Positions 1-13,000 of a stretch of 64,000 bases of DNA are shown in pieces. This DNA is from Paramecium octaurelia (taxonomy: Eukaryota; Ciliophora; Oligohymenophorea; Peniculida; Parameciidae): the NCBI GenBank assembly GCA_905182995.1, contig CAJJDP010000100.1, positions 265,403 through 329,402 of the forward strand. Direction: 5' to 3'. Position 1 is the stretch's first letter, and every line of letters begins with the position of its first letter. A program made the position numbers and the translations under genes. The notes under the pieces were generated by a model. The model was not told where the DNA came from, did not search any database, and saw nothing but the letters and a program-made list of their open reading frames with translations.

Positions 1-709
1 TTGAAAAAGAGCACTATAAAAAATTTAGAAAATAATTGTAAGATTAATAGTTCTTCTTATGGATCTGCAATCTCTTGAGATAGACATCCATTATACTCCA
101 AAATTTGATTATCGTAGCCTATTTATCTCCAGATGACAGTGAAGTTGTATCATCTCTTAAATTTTACAATGTCTGAACCAGAGCCTTCTCAATTTAATAA
201 GGATGAATGTAAGCCTTTACTAATTCTCCCTCATATGTCTTATACAAATCTAAAATTAGTTATAAATCTGGGTTTTTAGCTATCTATATATTTACACTTA
301 ACACTTAGTATATGTAATTCTACTAAGGTGCAGAAATTTTCAATTAAGCAACTGTTAAACCTGCTAATGAATGAGTCGAGAATCCAGTTGTTATTATAGG
401 ATATCTTATGTAATTGTAATCGACGATATTTGTTATGCCACAAACATTTTTGTATTCATTTTCCAATTTGCTCAAAGGTTCACATAAACTCGATCCTCCT
501 ACTGACGAATAAATTCCATTATCTCGACATGCACCAATCTCGTTAATTCTATAGCAATCCTAATTCTAAGTATAGTCTTAGCATTTCGTTCCATCCCAAA
601 AACAATACCCGGGTTCTTCACATAAAAACTCTGATAAAAAAGAGGGGCAGCTAAGCGTTCCTGGAGCATTTGATTTTGTTATCCCTATTATTATAAAAAG
701 TAAAATCAT
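1..709 (-). CDS. secreted cysteine-rich protein, 3' end cut off
   Basis: The reverse strand reads open from ATG at 709 to the window edge with only TAA/TAG (Gln) codons inside, about 236 residues and no stop reached. The N-terminus is a hydrophobic signal peptide (MILLFIIIGITKSNA). It is followed by a cysteine-rich segment with regularly spaced Cys (C-P-S, CEEPGYC, KC, DC, AC, LC), then a more ordinary helical region. This resembles ciliate secreted or surface proteins with disulphide-rich repeats, but I do not recognise a named family. No intron is needed in the visible part. It is transcribed away from the alveolin-like gene, from which it is separated by about 880 bases. Confidence 0.7.
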
Positions 710-1590
710 TTTATAATCGTTCAATAACATATATAATAAATCGTATAATTAAGCAATTATTTATACACATTTGAATTTTCATATATTAATCCAATAATTA
801 TAATAATTAGATTGAATATAATTATTTTTTACTATTTTTAGAACTTGTATTCCATTCTAAATTGATTTTTCTTTTGTTAAAATAATGAAATTGATAGAGG
901 AAAAGAATTTTCAGATAAATTCTTTTTTATCACAAAAGTATCTTCGTGTTAATTAAAGAAGGGTAATGAAATATTTATTCCACAAATTATAAGTGGTCAT
1001 TAAAACATGGACATTATTTATATCATAGCAGTAATCAAAATTTATTTTAATAATTCATTGAATTAAATTTTTATTACTATTTAATAGAACTTATTGCTTT
1101 TATATTAAGAAGGAGTAAATAAGATTTTTGTATAAACTATAAAATACACACCCAGAAACCTAGTTAAATTTATTTAAAGTTGAAATATCGATCATTTAAT
1201 TAATTCTATTTCTCATTTGTATTAGTTAATGTGTAATAATGAATTAAATCTTGCAACTTAAGATTTCATATATTATAAAAACTTAATTATGATCATTCTT
1301 AATAAATATTAAGTTTTGAAATTGATTCTTCAAGCAACTTTAATTATAATCGTGTGTTATGTTATAGATAATAATTTAAAACATAGATATAACAATACTT
1401 GATACTAGAATGTAATAAAAGAGATGAATTAGGATGAGGGAAATCCAATCCTTAATCTATATATGAGATTCTACTTATGTTAAGTTAATTGGTGTAGGAA
1501 TTTTTAATTGCATTATATAAAAAAATAAATTTAACATTAAAATAAAGTTCTGTTAGAAGAAATAAAAATAAATAAATTTAAGTGATTTAC
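710..1590. other. AT-rich divergent intergenic region, no gene seen
   Basis: About 880 bases between two divergent genes. It is extremely AT-rich, with no convincing open frame in the TGA-only code and no RNA gene that I can recognise. It is unusually long for this gene-dense window, so it may hold promoters for both neighbours or the remains of a decayed gene. Confidence 0.5.
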
Positions 1591-2137
1591 ATGTCATACT
1601 ATAAACCCTTTTACCAAAGTGCCTACGATCGCACAGTCCCAGCTTACCCACCAAGTTAATATGGTCCTTCATACTACGGTCCTTACGATCGTCCATACTC
1701 ATATCAATCGAGAGCTCCAACGAGAGGTGAATAATGGTCTGAATATATTCCTGTGGAGTAGAGATACACAGACTATGTGCCAGAAACAAAGGTTGAATAT
1801 AGACCAGTCGAGAAATCATACACAGATTACATCGAAGGTTTAAAATATAAATTAAGGATGTTTAGTTAAACATGAAACAGATTACGTACCAGTTCCAAGA
1901 TTGGAAAAAAGAGTGGAATATATTCCAGTGGACCGATACGATGAACATGTGGATTATGTACCAGTGTAGAATAGCCATGTAGTGAAAGGACCTTAAAGCA
2001 GAGCTGGCTATGGATATCAATCGTAATATTTACCACCACCCCCACCTGCTCCTACATCATATTCAAATTATAGATACAGTCCAAGTAGAGTGAGTGGATA
2101 TCGTCCAGCAACGGGCTACGGCTACAGATACCTTTGA
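1591..2137 (+). CDS. alveolin-like cortical (inner alveolar membrane) protein
   Basis: Two exons with a 28-nt intron at about 1841-1868 (GTTTAA...TTTAG); the spliced frame is 172 codons plus TGA. The centre is built of short charged repeats of the type VEYIPVEQRYTDYVPETKVE, EVKHETDYVPVPRLEKRVE and YDEHVDYVPV. This is the Val/Pro/Glu/Tyr repeat style of alveolins (the IMC1 family), cytoskeletal proteins beneath the alveolar sacs of ciliates, apicomplexans and dinoflagellates. Both termini are rich in Tyr, Pro and Gly (GYGYRYL at the end; a proline run near residue 140), as in other alveolins. The 45-base gap to the trichocyst gene on the same strand is a normal short intergenic space. Family assignment rests on repeat character only; a Tyr/Pro-rich epiplasm protein is the alternative. 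Confidence 0.7.
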
Positions 2138-2182
2138 TTAATATATTTAATTTAGTAATCCGTTTTCGTTAATTTTTTAATA

Positions 2183-3350
2183 ATGTACAAATTCTTCGCT
2201 TTGGCCTTGATTGTTTCATGTGCAATGGGTGTTCAGAAGGATACAAAGACAGTGTTGGCAGAGATTGATGCTGACAACTTCGGAAACACAATTCTATCAA
2301 CAGTTTAGATGTATTTACAAGCAAAAGGAAATGCAGAAGAGATCTTGGTTTTATTGAATTAAGTATTGGCTGGTTTGGTCGATGATTAAAATAAACACGA
2401 TAATGTAATCAGAGTTGATAGAGCTGCTTGCACTCGTATAGTAACAGATTTAGAAAACTCAATTGCCTATCACACAGCTTAAGTAGCTGCTAATGCTCAA
2501 ATGAGAGAAGACAACGAAAAGGCATTGGCAGAAGCTGAGACTGATGTAAGATAAACAATCCAAGTAAATATATATGCATATAACGTAATCAATTAGGATA
2601 TCGAAAGTAATGAAAGAACCTTTGCCTAAGAAGAAGCCAACAGAAACAAGGCTCACGAAACCTGGGTTAGAAAGAATGGAGAGCATGATGATGCTATTGC
2701 CGCTGTTGATGAAGCAACTAAATTAGTGTAACATCTTTCTCTTGGTGCTACTTTTGCAGAACTCAAACCCAAATTCGAAGCTGTCTAAAAGAGATTGATT
2801 GAAAATGAAAGTCACGGTGCTCTCTTTTAACCAATTGTCACCGCCTTGACTGAATTAGCTACTAAAGTTGATCAAAAAGCCATCTAAAGAATTCTTCAAT
2901 TGCTCTCACAACTCAGATAACAATTAGTTGAAGCCAGATCAGTCTTAGAAGTAACTATTCAATTATATATATATTCTAGGATACTGAAAACAGATAAGCT
3001 CAAAGATGGGCTGAATTCTCCACTCACTTGAGCAATGAACACAATAGATTGGTCGATAGAAAGAATCAATTGGAATAATCCATCCAAACTTTCAAGACCA
3101 ACATTGACACTGCCACTCATTTCTACGAAGTCCATCAAGTAAGTCTTTTTATTTATCTGTTAAATAGTTGGAATTAGAATAGGCTCAAGAAACTCTTGAT
3201 GCTGAACATGAATGGTGTGCTCTCCAAGAATCCACTTATGATACTTAAACCACTGAAAGATAAAGACAATAAGAAGTTGTCGATAGAATCTTGGAACATT
3301 TAACTGAAAAATTAACTGCTACCTCCCAATATCTTGGTGGCAGATTCTGA
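2183..3350 (+). CDS. trichocyst matrix protein (TMP family)
   Basis: Four exons give 358 residues. The introns are 2564-2596 (33 nt), 2951-2979 (29 nt) and 3139-3167 (29 nt); all are GTA...TAG and the exons sum to an exact reading frame. A signal peptide (MYKFFALALIVSCAMG) is followed by long amphipathic, Ala/Glu/Gln-rich helices with heptad character and few Cys, ending in GRF. This length, the signal peptide and the helical, acidic composition are those of Paramecium trichocyst matrix proteins (related to Tetrahymena Grl proteins). These are proteolytically matured and crystallise in the core of the secretory trichocyst, expanding on exocytosis. Which TMP subfamily it belongs to cannot be settled by eye. 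Confidence 0.85.
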
Positions 3351-3447
3351 GATTTTTATCATAAATATTAAACATTAATAAGGGACAACAACATTATTAA
3401 TCATTTATATAATTATTATATAATGTACTATATGTATAAAATATTGT

Positions 3448-3987
3448 TCATTGACCAATTAAGGCTGAGGCTGTCTTTGAAACACTAAACATTTATTAAT
3501 ATTGCTTACTATTTCCAGTTGGATGGCAATTTTTATGTTCTTCTGTAGTATCTACTCAATCTATGAATTCTGCTCTCAACCAAAATCAATCTGAATTTGC
3601 TTGTAATATCACCTCTATTCTTTTCCAAATGCTTTCTGATTTACACAGCCTTCTTGATCAAAGCGTATAAGTCCTCTGGAATCTTAGGAGCACAGCCTTA
3701 AGGTTATTCTACCTATGAATACCTCTCTTTTTCAGGATTCTCAAGATCTTTTGTCCAGTAAGGAATCTCGTTTATGGGATTCCTTGTTGATCTCTCAAGT
3801 AAACACCAATTTATGATCCATTCAAACCTCAAATTACAATGATTTCGCTACCCTTCTTGGCCAAATTGACGATTTGATCAACAATTGACTTTGATGAAAG
3901 AGTCAACCATTTTGGAGCTTTTCTCTTGTATGGAAGGGCTGATCCAGAGATACCCTTTCCCTTTCCCTTGGCTTACATACGTCCCAT
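3448..3987 (-). CDS. RPS13: 40S ribosomal protein uS15 (eukaryotic S13)
   Basis: The start [20 protein letters not shown] is the classic uS15 N-terminus, and the later [27 protein letters not shown] and [15 protein letters not shown] match the family to the end. Total is 154 residues, close to the usual 151. Three introns are required by homology: a 24-nt one at about codon 45 that ends in GAG and contains an in-frame TGA, a 26-nt one ending in AAG, and a 25-nt one ending in TAG near the 3' end. All positions fit conserved sequence on both sides. The protein is part of the small subunit and contacts 18S rRNA. It is convergent with the trichocyst gene, with 97 bases between stops. The non-TAG acceptors are unusual for Paramecium-type introns. 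Confidence 0.93.
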
Positions 3988-4582
3988 TAATAATTTAAAG
4001 ATTTAATTTTATTTTAAATTTTATCCATTAAATGATTAAAATTCACTCATGTTTGTAGAATACCTTGGGCTTCTCGATTGAGTTGCTTTTCTATTTATGA
4101 ATGCATACATTCCATGATGCCATAATGAGGGTTCGAAATTATTATCGTCATCAATGAAGAAGAACTTCTTGTCCAACTCGGGAACGTCAAACTTGTTCTC
4201 CCAAATGGGTGCTCCATCAAGTACCTTTCCAATCTCTCCTTGGACACTTCTCTAATAGATCGATCCTGCTGCTATTCTAATTTGAATTGTGATCAAATTA
4301 CCTTGATCCCAAAAACACTGCCCCCACAATTCCAGCCTTGAAGTAGATCGCCAACTTCTTGGCAACTGGGATACGATTGACTGCCTCCAAACTCAAATAT
4401 GTTGAAATCAGAGATGCCTTATTCTAAAAGCTGCCCACTCCATTCACCAATGATGCCACCTTATTCTCACTCTCGGTGGGTACAAGAGATGTGTGAGTCC
4501 ACCAAGTTTTGTTGCCTTAGGAAAGACTGATATACATTAATTTATTAAATAAAATCTTCTTGCCTATATGATTGTTATTCAT
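3988..4582 (-). CDS. unknown protein, 3' end unresolved
   Basis: From ATG at 4582 (MNNNHIGKK; a second in-frame ATG, MYISLSQGNKTWW, lies at 4537) a frame runs through one 25-nt intron (GTAATTTGATCACAATTCAAATTAG). It encodes about 170 residues with a moderately hydrophobic segment (YFKAGIVGAVFLGS) and a conserved-looking end (KKFFFIDDDNNFEPSLWHHG). I do not recognise it; a small mitochondrial membrane protein is possible. No TGA occurs in frame before the ATG of uS15, so the frame runs straight into uS15. A one-base shift near 4060 would give a natural ending (KVFYKHE then TGA). I therefore suspect a sequencing indel or an intron I could not place. It is divergent from the ATPase, 109 bases away. 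Confidence 0.55.
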
Positions 4583-4691
4583 TTATTATCTCTTTATTAA
4601 TATGCAATTTCAATTGCTCTGAAATCAAATGTTACACCAGTTTGAACATATCAATCATCCGCTTATGCATAAAATATTAATAATATCTTTA

Positions 4692-7600
4692 ATGGATCCT
4701 TCAAGTCTCCTATTCAAAGTATAGACTCCAGTGGTCGTAGATTCCGAAATAGAAGGCACAACCAAAATAACTTATATAGAACCAATCAGATTGCAAAAGC
4801 GAAGAGTAGTACTAGGCGTGCTCCTCTCCGTCATCACAAGCTTCTTGTTCACTCTAGCTTGCAGTTGGTCCAAGAAACTTGTGAGAAAGTTCTTCTTCAA
4901 AGAATCGCACATGGAAATGGCAACTCACATGTGGATCACTAACAATGACAATTCAAATAACATATCCAAGTTAATGAATAAGCAAAACGAAATCTATTTC
5001 ATCAATCGAAAACTAAACTACATCTACAATAGTTCAATGAATGCATTCAAAGCACTTGAGTACGATCTGAGAACCAAAAGAGAATTGCTATAAACCACTG
5101 GCGTGCAATGTAAGCCAAAGATTAATCAACTTAGAGCCCATCCTATTACAAGAGAAGTACGGCAAATGCTTGATTGACATTCCAAAGCCTAATTTGTTTG
5201 TGTATTTGGTGAAAGAATTAACAGCCCCGTTCTACATATTGCAGTACTTGACCTGCTTTTTGTGGGTCTTAGAAGGTAATTATTGAGTAAACTAAAACAG
5301 ACTTGGCAATATTGTCAATAATTATGATATCTGTTTCATTGATATTCACAACAATAAACTTTTTACTTCTTCAGAATTCAGCCTAGAAATTAAGAAACAT
5401 GGCTAAGAGTTTGGCTTAGGTCTAAGTCTACAGAGGAGCATAACCCTGCTATTAACAAGGCCTTCAATTTAAAAAGATTGATAGCAAAGATTTAGTGCCA
5501 GGAGATGTGATTGCAATTGACAATAAAATGACTTTGCCTTGTGATTGCGTTCTGGTTTCTGGAGATCTCCTGATGAATGAAGCCTCCTTGACAGGGGAAT
5601 CAATACCTATTCCCAAAATTCCAGTCGAAGATTTGGATCAACCAGTTTCATTCATGACTGATAAAAGACATTGTTTATACGAAGGCACAAAGGTTCTGCT
5701 TGCAAGACCCAAACAATAACATGTGGTAGCCATCGTAGGTAGAACAGGATTTAGCTCTTTTAAGGGGCAGATTTTTAGGAGTGTCTTATATCCAAAAGTT
5801 TAACCATTTGCCTTTTACGGTTAAGGAATCAAATATTTAATTTGTTTGGCTATATGTGTTTTGATTGTCTATTTTGCATTGCTACCAAGAATGATTGCCG
5901 TTGGATTCAGCTTCATGATCATATTCTTAAGATTTTGGGACGCTTTGACTTGGATTGTCCCTCCAGCCTTGCCTATCTTTGTTTCAATGTGTCAAACATA
6001 TTCATTGATTAGGTTAAGACAAAAAGGTATTTTTGGAATTGACCCAACAAAATCACTTGTATCGGGTAAAATCAATACTGTCTGTTTTGATAAGACAGGA
6101 ACTTTGACTACAATAGGGATTGACATGTTTGGATATCAATTGAGAAATCAATAGAAATTTGGAAAATTTATACTGAAAAATTAAGTGAAAATAAAAAATA
6201 GTCTAGAATACAAATTATTTGCTACTTGTAATGGAACATATGAGATTGAAGGTGATTTAATGGGTGATAGTCTTGATGTAGAGTTATTTAAGTTTACTGA
6301 TTTTAAGATTGATAAGCACCCTCCACAAAATGTGAAATCCAGAGTTGTAAATAGAGAGGGAATTGTTTTGGATGTACTAAAACTTTATGAATTTGAATCT
6401 GCATTACAGAGGATGAGCGTACTAGTAAAAGACTCAGATGATTATTATGTATTTGTTAAAGGCTCTCCTGAAAAGATGGCAGAACTATCTATGCAAAACA
6501 CCATTCCGACAGACTTTAAGAAGAATCTGAATATATTAACTATGAAAGGTCTAAGAATCTTAGGATTTGGATACAAATAAATCACTTAAGAGGAATGTGA
6601 AAGATTGATGAATGCAAGTAGATAAGAATGCGAATCAGATATTCAGTTTTTAGGATTGTTGGCTATGGAAAACAAATTAAAAAATGATACTCCATAGGTT
6701 ATTCATTTATTAAATAATGCATGCGTTGATCTCAAAATCATTTCAGGTGATAATCCCTTAACCACTGTATAATGTGCTAGAGAATGCGGAATAATCCCTG
6801 TTTGTAGGCCAGTCTTATTATTAGATTACAATGAAAAAGAAGTATTAATATTCTTAATATAATAGCAATAATTGTCCTTAGATGAAATAGGTGTTTTTGA
6901 AGATAACTTGAATAACAATCAATCAAAATTAAACAGTGAAATTGATATACTCTTCGATGAAGTTGAAGATGTAAACGAATAAACCTTAGATCATCAATAG
7001 ATAATGAATAAATTAGTTCAACATTTATTAACTGCTTAGAATATCAAAAGATCTATTATTTCAGAAAATGATAATCTTAGTGCTAGTCATTGTTTTGCAA
7101 TGAGTGGCAAGGCATTTGATTATTTTTGGGATTAATTACCTCATGAAGAAATCAAAAAACACAATAGGTAATCCTTTGCTGGATTTGAATAACCAATAGA
7201 TAATGTAGAATAATTAAAAATACAAGGTTTAACTGATGAAGAACTTCATTATAAGTTATTTGCCTCAATATGTTTGAAGGCAAAAGTCTTTGCTAGAATG
7301 AGACCTGAACAAAAATCGATGGTTATCGAAAAGCTTCAGCAATTAAATAAAATGGTATTAATGATTGGTGATGGAGCTAATGATTGTGCAGCCATCAAAT
7401 AAGCAAACGTTGGAGTTTCATTTGCTTAAAGTGATGCTGCTTATTCGGCTCCTTATTCTAGTGCAGATGATAGCATTGATTGTGTGAGATAGGTTCTCTT
7501 AGATGGAAGATGCACACTCTAAAATGCTCTTGAAGTATTCTAGTACTATGTTGGAGCCAGTGTCATAAAATACATCGCAGCCATGATAAATATGTCTTTT

Positions 7601-8242
7601 GGATAAAACTTTGGAGATTTGCAATATATTGCTATCAATTACATTGGATCATTGCCTTATCTAAAATCGATATCCCTATCCAAGCCTTCAATCCTTTTGA
7701 CTAAAGAACTTCCAAATGAAAGTATGATGGCTATTTCGAACGCAGCCGTCTTAAGTTTCTAAATCATAGTGGCTTCATTTGGTCTGATCGTTAATTTTCT
7801 GTATTGGAATAGTTTTGAATGGGACAATGAACCAGGAGTAATCAATGGTAAATTCTCAAAGGAAGGAACAATACAAACTACTCTTTTCAAAAGTATTTAA
7901 ATCTACTTTATCATGGCTGTTATTGCTATTTACACTTCAAGACCATTCAAATAGAAACTCCTTACTCACAAAATTATGTTACTCTTCATCTGCATAAGTT
8001 TATGTTTTACTTTATGGATCTTCTTCACTTATTAAGAATGGCAATATACGGTATTTAAACTCTATAACACAAATGCATAACATGGGAGATCCTATAATTT
8101 TATACAATTTATCTTAACAATAATCGTCGGGTTGGTCATGCTCTTAGGTGATGAATATTTCATAAAGAGAGTGTTTCCTAACAATTAGAAATAAATAAAA
8201 AAGTCGAGAGTTAGACCAAGTATATAAAGTTATGTTTCTTGA
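4692..8242 (+). CDS. P5B-type ATPase (ATP13A2-like, polyamine/cation transport)
   Basis: Three exons (introns 5110-5134 and 5276-5300, both 25 nt) encode 1166 residues. Catalytic landmarks of P-type ATPases are all present: TGES in the actuator domain, DKTGT with the phosphorylated Asp at about residue 450, KGSPEKM in the nucleotide-binding domain, and GDGAND at about 876-881. The fourth membrane segment carries PPALP (about 407-411), the P5B signature (P5A has PPELP), with DKTGTLTTIGID following. Known P5B pumps export polyamines from late endosomes and lysosomes; substrate and location here are inferred from the family. A long acidic insertion (about residues 680-830) separates the two halves of the P domain. 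The start was chosen as the first ATG of the open frame, preceding the first hydrophobic segment. Confidence 0.92.
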
Positions 8243-8268
8243 AAACATTAATAAATAAAGAACAGAAT

Positions 8269-9779
8269 TCATTTTTTAGTTAAATCATCAATCTTATTTC
8301 TCAATTTTACATTTTGCATAGTTAAATCTTTTATCATCTTCTGAGTTTCTACATCCTTAGTCAAGGTCTTAAAGAATTCATCCCTCTCTCTCTTTAACAC
8401 TTTTATTTCCTCCTCCAACTTCTTCACTCGCTCATCTGTTTGAATTGGCTTGGTCTGAGCTTTCTCTTACTATTATTGCTAAGGTAATTCCTATTTGCTC
8501 CTATTGACTTTCTAAATTCATTTGTATAAATACTTCTGCTATTAATTCTTTGATCATCTACTCATTACGACCAATTTCCTCTTTACAATACTTCAGCTCT
8601 TATCGTAATTTTCTTGTCTCCTCATCATCCGCTGGCTTATAAACTATTTTGGTTTCTTATTATGGTTAATTCTTCTTCAACTTGTCTAATTCAGATTTCA
8701 ATGCGAATATGTACTTGTCATCATTCTCACTCTTCTCCAATAGTATCTAAATTCGATATACACTAAATTACCTTCTTATTCTTTTCATATTCCACTTTAA
8801 CTTCTTTTATTTGGTCTTCCAATATTTATCTCCTACTTGATACTGCTTTTATCTTCTGTTATAAATTCTCATTCTCCAATTTAACTGCTTCAAACTAAGA
8901 TTTTAAAAGCTCATATTATTATTTATCTGAATTATTCTTGGCCTCCGATTTAGATTACCTAGACATCTAAGAAACATCTGAATATTAAGAAGATGATCCT
9001 AACTTGGAATTTAGGTCTTTCACTTTTGATTTCAGGATTTCTATCTATTAAGCTCTACCCTTCCAACCATTTTCATCCATTAATAATTGATCCAAATTTA
9101 CATTCTCACCTACTTCCCTTTATATTATTCTCATTGCTTTATTCAACTCTGTTTTCACCTGTTGTAACTTTACACGCTATTCCTACACTTTTTTATCTGC
9201 TTCTTTGAATTTATTCTTAAAATCATCAGCTACTCCAAGATCTTCCTTCTATGATTCAGATCCCTTCAATGCTTTTGCCAATGGATCTGCTTTAGGAATC
9301 GGAGCTTTTGGTATGCTTTTATCCAAAGCCTTGATTCCTTCATCAGTTTCTTTAAGTGCTTTATTTACTTATTCTTCAAGTTTCTTTCTAGATTGCTTTT
9401 CCTTCTCGTAACTAAGCAATAATTGTCTATTCTTCTAGACTAATTCCCGAATCTTTCGATCTTTTAAAGTTTCATTTTTTGAATTTATCACATCCTCACA
9501 TTCTTCTGCCAAAGTCTTGGGAGGCTGCTTCTTATAAAATTCTAATTGCTTTTAAATGGCTTCGATTTTATTTTATGGTCTACTGCGATATGATCATTAA
9601 TACTGTATTTATGGCAACTATTCAACCTTACTATTTTACGAATGGCTTTTGTGTTAATAATGTTCTTCATCCTCAGAAGATGTCTGATTCTACTTGTACC
9701 TTTATTCGAATTCATCTATTTGTTAATTGTTTTGCTCATATTCTTGATCGAATTAATTATCTTCCTCTTAACTACTCAT
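8269..9779 (-). CDS. CCDC13-like coiled-coil ciliary protein
   Basis: Four exons (introns of 21, 25 and 22 nt; exon lengths sum to exactly 481 codons) give a 480-residue protein that is almost entirely coiled coil after an acidic, Gln-rich start. A block near residues 75-120 (KIEAIQKQLEFYKKQPPKTL, then RKIRELVQKNRQLLLSYEKE) resembles CCDC13, a centriolar-satellite/ciliogenesis protein, and the extended coiled coil to the end fits that family. A Gln-rich break (ELPQQQQQEKAQ) precedes the last coil. It converges on the ATPase gene with only 26 bases between the two stop codons. CCDC13 is a likeness in one block; any coiled-coil centrosome protein is possible. Confidence 0.6.
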
Positions 9780-10008
9780 TTAATATTAATAACAAAAAAT
9801 ACAAATATAATTTCACACCATTTTAAATCAATTATAATATCAAGAAATTGCAGACTTGGAGAGAATTCTCTAATCTTCAAAGATGCTATATTCAAGATAT
9901 AAAATTTATATATTGTATTAGAAGAAATTCTTAATCCTTTAATAAGGTAACTATTTTAATGTTTAAAATTTGTTATTAATTGTAAATCAAAATCTCTTGA
10001 AATAGTAG

Positions 10009-13000
10009 TCATAATTCTGTTTCTTTTGATTTCTTCGAATGTACATGTTTGTTCCTTTTCAAACATTTCAAAAGGAAACAAATTAATATTGCAAAAAATA
10101 TCACAATACCTTAAGCATAGTAATTTTTAGGTGTCTTCCTGTTTATTTAAATTTCTAGTGAAGATACTGAATTTTTAAATTCAATAATCATTTTGTCTTA
10201 ATTTCCTCCTTTCATCCTTAATTCATAAGGGACTATTTTATATAAAGTGTATTCCAAAGATGTTTTTGATTCCTTAATAATATGTTAATCATCGTAGGGC
10301 AATATTGAGTATGTATCATCTAATTCAAAACTATGGATATAATCTAGTTCTTTTAGGTTGAATGCGTTGGAGACATTATATATATAATATGTAGTATTAT
10401 TGGAATCAATAACATGTAGCATAATAATATCTTTACCTATAAAATGCATTTTATTTTTATTTGTGTGAAAATGAAAGTATCTAATAAGTGCAATATCATT
10501 CTGTAATATTACTCTATTATCGTTAGCATCAAAAAAGGCTTAAGAATAATAGAAAAGTCCTTCTATCTTTTAACTCAAAATCCGCATCTCATAATAATTA
10601 TCACTAACTTAAGTGATGTTTTTGATTGCAGAAATTCCTGGATGTTCTTATGGAATCTAAAATACCTGCATTTTTGTTCTATTTGAATAATCATGATAAA
10701 CATCATCATAAATTGTTATAAGAGAAAATTAATTGATCGAAGTCTCGGAAACTAAATATAAAAATGTTTAATTAGCATTGGCGATTTCAGTTGTATAGCA
10801 TTACATATATTAAGTTTAAAGTTCGGAAAATGGTTCCAAAGAATCAGTATGTATCTTGTAAAAATATAAAATCTAGGGGCATAGTAAAATGCATAAATTT
10901 AGAAGAATTTACATTTGCACTTATACAATGCATTTCTATGGGATTGGTACTTAAAATGAAGATTACTCACGAGTATTGTAAACTTAAATTGTAGTTAGAT
11001 ATTCATTTTTGATTAATACAAAAATTAGATCTTAAAATTTTATTACATTGTTAATTTCTTCAGAAATTTAGAATGTTGGAGTTATTATTTCTTAAACTGA
11101 AAAGGGATTGAAAATTAATAGATTATTTCCATAATTTATACAAACTTAATTTCTAATTTATTCACATTACAGTTGTGAAATTTGACCTTACTTTTAAAAT
11201 GGATCAGTTATGATTAACCCAGTAGCATTAATTTAATCAATAGGTCCAATTATATATAATCTAGGGTCTAACTGGAATACTGACTCTTACATCTCAAATT
11301 AATGTGGAATTGCCAATAATAATTATTATTATTTAGGTTATAAAATCTTATCGATGTTGTACAGGGTTAAATTTACAGTTGATAATTAATAATTAGAAAG
11401 ATCAGTCTTATACAATGAATTTAAGGGAAATTCTATAATCTTAATAAATTCAGGGAATGGACTTATCTTACAAATAAATTGATCTACTTTAATATTTATC
11501 ATTTTAATCTCATTATCAAATTAGTATGTCATTAAATATTCATTTGATAGATCGAAATTAAAGTTATCAACTTAAATAATATCGATTAATAGATTTTAAT
11601 AATTGCTATTAATACAATAAACTAAAAGTACTTGATTACCAGATCTATTATATGCAGCCAAAATTAAAACAAATTTATATATCTTAGAAATCATAGGAGA
11701 TGAATATTTAAAATTTAGTTTTGGAATGTCGTAAAGCTTTATTAATCTGTTATTTATCAAAAGCTATTTACTCAAATATTCCTCATCCTAATTTTTTAAA
11801 TGAATTATTAAGCAATCTTGCATAGAGGATATCCTATAAATATTAAGTATATAAGCATTTTCAATTGTTATTGTATTAGTAATATTATTCTTAATCATAA
11901 TAATTGATCCCTTGTGAACATAAACCAAAAAGTCTTTGAAAAGTTCAGCTCTTATGCATTCTCCATCCAATAATATGTATTAATTCAATTAATGTAGAAA
12001 CAGTTACTTGCCTATGATGATGTACTAAGTACATGTTTTTGAAATTAGATGTACAAAAAANTTATCACTAACTTAAGTGATGTTTTTGATTGCAGAAATT
12101 CCTGGATGTTCTTATGGAATCTAAAATACCTGCATTTTTGTTCTATTTGAATAATCATGATAAACATCATCATAAATTGTTATAAGAGAAAATTAATTGA
12201 TCGAAGTCTCGGAAACTAAATATAAAAATGTTTAATTAGCATTGGCGATTTCAGTTGTATAGCATTACATATATTAAGTTTAAAGTTCGGAAAATGGTTC
12301 CAAAGAATCAGTATGTATCTTGTAAAAATATAAAATCTAGGGGCATAGTAAAATGCATAAATTTAGAAGAATTTACATTTGCACTTATACAATGCATTTC
12401 TATGGGATTGGTACTTAAAATGAAGATTACTCACGAGTATTGTAAACTTAAATTGTAGTTAGATATTCATTTTTGATTAATACAAAAATTAGATCTTAAA
12501 ATTTTATTACATTGTTAATTTCTTCAGAAATTTAGAATGTTGGAGTTATTATTTCTTAAACTGAAAAGGGATTGAAAATTAATAGATTATTTCCATAATT
12601 TATACAAACTTAATTTCTAATTTATTCACATTACAGTTGTGAAATTTGACCTTACTTTTAAAATGGATCAGTTATGATTAACCCAGTAGCATTAATTTAA
12701 TCAATAGGTCCAATTATATATAATCTAGGGTCTAACTGGAATACTGACTCTTACATCTCAAATTAATGTGGAATTGCCAATAATAATTATTATTATTTAG
12801 GTTATAAAATCTTATCGATGTTGTACAGGGTTAAATTTACAGTTGATAATTAATAATTAGAAAGATCAGTCTTATACAATGAATTTAAGGGAAATTCTAT
12901 AATCTTAATAAATTCAGGGAATGGACTTATCTTACAAATAAATTGATCTACTTTAATATTTATCATTTTAATCTCATTATCAAATTAGTATGTCATTAAA

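Noticed and set aside
3988-4582. Real fusion of the unknown protein to uS15
   Set aside because: uS15 has its canonical N-terminus at its own ATG; a missing stop by indel or missed intron is more likely.
8269-9779. A 16-nt intron near 8470
   Set aside because: A 22-nt intron slightly upstream restores the frame, makes exon lengths add up and gives a better sequence; the 16-nt one is below the usual minimum.
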